This document shows positions 6,319 to 8,801 of a stretch of DNA of 8,801 bases, in pieces. The notes under the pieces were generated by a model. That model did no database searches and had not been told where the DNA came from. It saw only the letters and a program-made list of their open reading frames with translations. The position numbers and the translations under genes are program-made. The stretch spans positions 1 through 8,801 of the forward strand of contig CAAGMM010000431.1 of NCBI GenBank assembly GCA_900771045.1, in the 5' to 3' direction. Positions within the stretch are counted from its first letter, which is position 1. Every line of letters begins with the position of its first letter. The stretch is from Bacteroidales bacterium (lineage in GTDB: Bacteria > Bacteroidota > Bacteroidia > Bacteroidales > F082).

Positions 6319-8031
6319 TTACGCCTTAAGCCACGCCTCGACTTCCTCAAGTTGAAGTGCCGGAATATCCATCTTTTTCTTCTTGCGCAGGCCGTTCAGT
6401 TTTTCGCGCAAGGCCGACGGTTTCTCTTCCTTGAAAGTGTTGATGTCGGTATATATTCCCGCAAGAACCTCTGCCCAGGCCTGAGGCACTCCCATTTCCG
6501 CGAAATCGTCGGGTGTAAGGTCTTTCTTGAGTTTTTCGGGACGCATCGTCGGGAAGAAAAGCACTTCCTGAATGGCGGTCTGTCCGGTGAGAAGCATCAC
6601 GAAACGGTCGATTCCTATGCCGAGTCCCGATGTGGGCGGCATTCCGTATTCCATGGCGCGGAGGAAGTCTTGATCGATGAACATTGCTTCGTCGTCACCG
6701 CGTTCCGACAGCTTCATCTGTTCTTCGAAACGCTGTCTCTGGTCGATGGGGTCGTTAAGTTCGGTGTAGGCGTTGGCGAGTTCTTTTCCGTTGACCATCA
6801 GTTCAAAACGCTCCGTCAGTTCGGGGTTGTCGCGGTGACGTTTGCACAACGGCGACATCTCGACCGGATAATCGGTGATGAAAGTCGGCTGTATATAGTT
6901 GCCTTCGCATTTCTCGCCGAAAATTTCATCGATGAGTTTGCCCTTGCCCATCGTCTCGTCAATCGGAACGTCAAGTCTGCGGCAGACATCGCGCAGCTGC
7001 GCCTCGTCCATTCCGTTAATATCTATGCCTGTGTTTTCCTTGATGGCATCAATCATCGTGATACGCTTGAACGGGCGTTTGAAACTTATCTCGCGGTCAC
7101 CAATCTTAACGGTGTCTTTTCCCAAAACGTTTGTCACACAGCGCGAAATCATCTCTTCCGTGAAGTCCATCATCCAAAGATAGTCTTTGTATGCGACATA
7201 AATCTCGAGACAGGTAAATTCCGGATTATGCGTGCGGTCCATTCCCTCGTTGCGGAAGTTGCGCGAGAACTCATACACGCCGTCGAAACCGCCTACGATA
7301 AGGCGTTTCAGGAAGAGCTCGTTGGCGATACGCATATACATATCGATGTCGAGAGCGTTGTGATGTGTCACGAACGGACGCGCCGTCGCACCGCCCGGTA
7401 TAGCCTGAAGGATTGGCGTTTCGACTTCAAGATAGCCGTTTTCGTTGAAGAAGTTGCGCATTGTGTTGATTATCTTGGTGCGCGAAACGAAGATGTTTTT
7501 CACTTTTTCATTGACGACGAGATCGACGTAACGCATACGGTAGCGGAGTTCCGGGTCGGAGAAGGCGTCATAGACGACTCCGTCCTTTTCCTTCACAATG
7601 GGAAGAGGCCTCAGCGACTTGCTTAAAACCTTCATCTCCTTGACGTGGATGGAAATCTCGCCCGCCTGGGTGCGGAAGACGAAACCCTTGACCCCGATGA
7701 AGTCACCGATGTCCAAAAGGCGTTTGAAGACAGTGTTATACAGCGTTTTATCTTCATCGGGACAGATGTCGTCGCGTTTGATGTAGAGCTGGACACGGCC
7801 GCACGAGTCCTGCAACTCGCAGAATGCCGCCGCACCCATGATTCTGCGGCTCATAATACGCCCGCCTATACTCACCGACGCGAATTTCTCCGTATCGTTG
7901 TCGTCAAACTCCTCGGCTATCTGCTTCGTGTTCACATTGACTTCAAAGGCCGCCTGCGGATATGGATTTATCCCTAATTTGTAAAGTTCCTGAAGAGAAT
8001 TTCTTCTAATCTGTTCCTGTTCGCTTAACAT
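6319..8031 (-). CDS. lysS: Lysyl-tRNA synthetase, class II
   Basis: Cytoplasmic enzyme that charges tRNA-Lys with lysine using ATP; essential. It has 570 residues from ATG 8031. The anticodon-binding OB fold spans about 53-135 (SIGGRIMSRRIMGAAAFCELQDSCGRVQLYI). The class II catalytic domain follows: motif 1 around 199-220 (GYLEVETPIL, then GGATARPF), motif 2 at 256-275 (SRNFRNEGMDRTHNPEFTCL), the lysine-pocket region NAYTELNDPIDQRQRFEEQ at 420-438, and motif 3 at 468-480 (SGLGIGIDRFVML). After FFPTMRP, where E. coli LysS (505 residues) ends within a few residues, it continues for about 70 more, with a basic GLRKKKKMD stretch and a final EEVEAWLKA. I associate this tail with Bacteroidota LysRS. 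It has its own promoter. Confidence 0.97.
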   Translation of the reverse strand: MLSEQEQIRRNSLQELYKLGINPYPQAAFEVNVNTKQIAEEFDDNDTEKFASVSIGGRIMSRRIMGAAAFCELQDSCGRVQLYIKRDDICPDEDKTLYNTVFKRLLDIGDFIGVKGFVFRTQAGEISIHVKEMKVLSKSLRPLPIVKEKDGVVYDAFSDPELRYRMRYVDLVVNEKVKNIFVSRTKIINTMRNFFNENGYLEVETPILQAIPGGATARPFVTHHNALDIDMYMRIANELFLKRLIVGGFDGVYEFSRNFRNEGMDRTHNPEFTCLEIYVAYKDYLWMMDFTEEMISRCVTNVLGKDTVKIGDREISFKRPFKRITMIDAIKENTGIDINGMDEAQLRDVCRRLDVPIDETMGKGKLIDEIFGEKCEGNYIQPTFITDYPVEMSPLCKRHRDNPELTERFELMVNGKELANAYTELNDPIDQRQRFEEQMKLSERGDDEAMFIDQDFLRAMEYGMPPTSGLGIGIDRFVMLLTGQTAIQEVLFFPTMRPEKLKKDLTPDDFAEMGVPQAWAEVLAGIYTDINTFKEEKPSALREKLNGLRKKKKMDIPALQLEEVEAWLKA

Positions 8032-8049
8032 TGTCTTTCCATTTTGCGT

Positions 8050-8065
8050 GCAAATTTACAAAAAA
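8050..8065 (-). promoter_or_regulatory. Promoter box of lysS
   Basis: The minus strand reads TTTTTTGTAAATTTGC, including TAAATTTG (8058-8051), an exact TAnnTTTG -7 box. A possible -33 TTG lies 22 bases further upstream (8083-8081). Transcription would begin near 8044, giving a leader of about 13 bases before the ATG at 8031. Confidence 0.65.
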
Positions 8066-8168
8066 TTCACGAATTTCACGCAATTTACGGAATCCGCCAG
8101 AAAAATGTTTTTCATTTTCAGGGAGATTCTATCTAAATTGCCCGATTAATTTCCCACTTCGTTTTTGC

Positions 8169-8186
8169 CGACTTCCGCCAAAGTCG
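8169..8186 (-). terminator. Hairpin after the ABC-F gene, possible terminator
   Basis: CGACTT (8169-8174) and AAGTCG (8181-8186) form a perfect six-pair stem around a six-base loop, 21 bases after the ABC-F stop codon. On the minus strand it is followed by GCAAAAAC rather than a T-tract, so it may stabilise or end the ABC-F message but is not a textbook intrinsic terminator. Confidence 0.3.
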
Positions 8187-8207
8187 CATTTGTCTTTTGA
8201 ATTTCGG

Positions 8208-8801
8208 TTAGGAAGAAGAACCGGATGTCAAAGACTCCAACTTCTCCTGCAACTCTCCCCACTCGTTCATCAGATTCTGCAACGCCTCTTTTTTCTTTCC
8301 GTATGACCAATACCAGTCGTCAGTCTGCGTGCCCTGTTCCGCCATAATCTTGTCCATTTCGGCGAGTTCGCTTTCGGCCTTTTCAATCTGTTCCTCCTTC
8401 TTTTGGATTTCTCTTTCCAACTTCTTCACTTCCCTGTCGAAAGCCTTTTTCGCCTCATAATCAATCTTATTTTGAGAAACGACAGGTTCCGCCGGAGTTT
8501 TAACGTTTTTCTTGTTTCTGTTGAGGTCGTCGAGTTCCTCAATATTTTTTTTCTCAAGAAAATCATAGACATCGCCGATATATTCTTTGATATTCGGTTT
8601 TTTAAACTCATAAACCTTGTTCGTCAGGCCCTGAAGGAAATCGCGGTCGTGCGAAACAACAATCAGAGTGCCGTCGAACTGGATGAGTGCCGACTTCAAG
8701 ATGTCTTTAGAAATCATATCGAGATGGTTAGTCGGCTCGTCGAGAATAAGTAGGTTGGTCGGGAAGAGGAGCATTTTTGCAAGTGAGAGACGTGCCTTTT
8801 C
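8208..8801 (-). CDS. ABC-F family ATPase, C-terminal part (runs off the window)
   Basis: The C-terminal 197 residues of a soluble, duplicated ATP-binding-cassette protein. ABC-F members have no membrane domain and typically act on the ribosome. The frame is open to the window edge, where the chain begins EKARLSLAKM, the continuation of the ABC signature (the SGG part lies outside). Walker B with catalytic Glu is LLILDEPTNHLD (Asp21, Glu22 of the visible part), and the H-switch is VVSHDRDFL (His51). A charged, Lys/Glu-rich coiled coil follows at about 112-193, interrupted by DDWYWSYGKKKEAL, ending SGSSS. The C-terminal coiled coil is like that of Uup/YdiF-type ABC-F proteins. The sub-type, and whether it gives antibiotic resistance, cannot be judged without the inter-domain linker, which is missing. 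The ATG at 8774 is internal, not the start. Confidence 0.92.
   Translation of the reverse strand, partial: EKARLSLAKMLLFPTNLLILDEPTNHLDMISKDILKSALIQFDGTLIVVSHDRDFLQGLTNKVYEFKKPNIKEYIGDVYDFLEKKNIEELDDLNRNKKNVKTPAEPVVSQNKIDYEAKKAFDREVKKLEREIQKKEEQIEKAESELAEMDKIMAEQGTQTDDWYWSYGKKKEALQNLMNEWGELQEKLESLTSGSSS

Noticed and set aside
6352..7626. A 424-codon open frame on the plus strand, opposite lysS.
   Set aside because: It lies wholly antisense to a textbook lysyl-tRNA synthetase, has no recognisable domain, and its low-stop frame is explained by codon bias of the true gene.
8102..8118. AAAATG / CATTTT hairpin between lysS and the ABC-F gene.
   Set aside because: The stem is almost wholly A-T in a low-complexity stretch and is expected by chance.

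Overview
The window looks like one end of an assembled contig from a member of the Bacteroidota, most likely the order Bacteroidales. The basis is the TAnnTTTG-type promoters close to start codons, the absence of clear Shine-Dalgarno sequences, secreted proteins whose signal peptides end in a Gln-adjacent site (FAQ, FGQ), carboxypeptidase-regulatory-like domains on a glycosidase and on a TonB-dependent receptor, and a lysyl-tRNA synthetase with the C-terminal tail I associate with this phylum. I cannot name a genus. The first 17 bases match the end of an Illumina sequencing adapter and are not biological.

Layout: (1) 18-1402, plus strand, a 5'-truncated GH5-like (clan GH-A) glycoside hydrolase with a C-terminal beta-sandwich domain. 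(2) 1403-1594, a gap between convergent genes. (3) 1595-4366, minus strand, a two-gene unit: a small Cys/His-rich membrane-anchored protein resembling the HYC_CC_PP family, followed by a 741-residue TonB-dependent receptor with a Cys-Cys pair in its plug. I infer metal-related uptake. (4) 4492-4848, minus strand, a short single-stranded DNA-binding protein without the usual acidic C-terminal tip. (5) 5105-6175, minus strand, an exported endonuclease/exonuclease/phosphatase-family protein. (6) 6319-8031, minus strand, lysS. (7) 8208 to beyond 8801, minus strand, the C-terminal part of an ABC-F ATPase.

Except for the receptor pair, the minus-strand genes look like separate transcription units. 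The units starting at 4366, 4848, 6175 and 8031 each have a TAnnTTTGC box just upstream. Three of these boxes lie in an identical 16-base string. No tRNA, rRNA, CRISPR array, insertion sequence or phage gene was recognised. Most of the window is ordinary chromosomal content. The parts most worth a second look are the receptor and Cys/His-protein pair, the promoter boxes that abut start codons, the tip-less SSB, and the adapter artefact that puts a false stop codon into the first gene.
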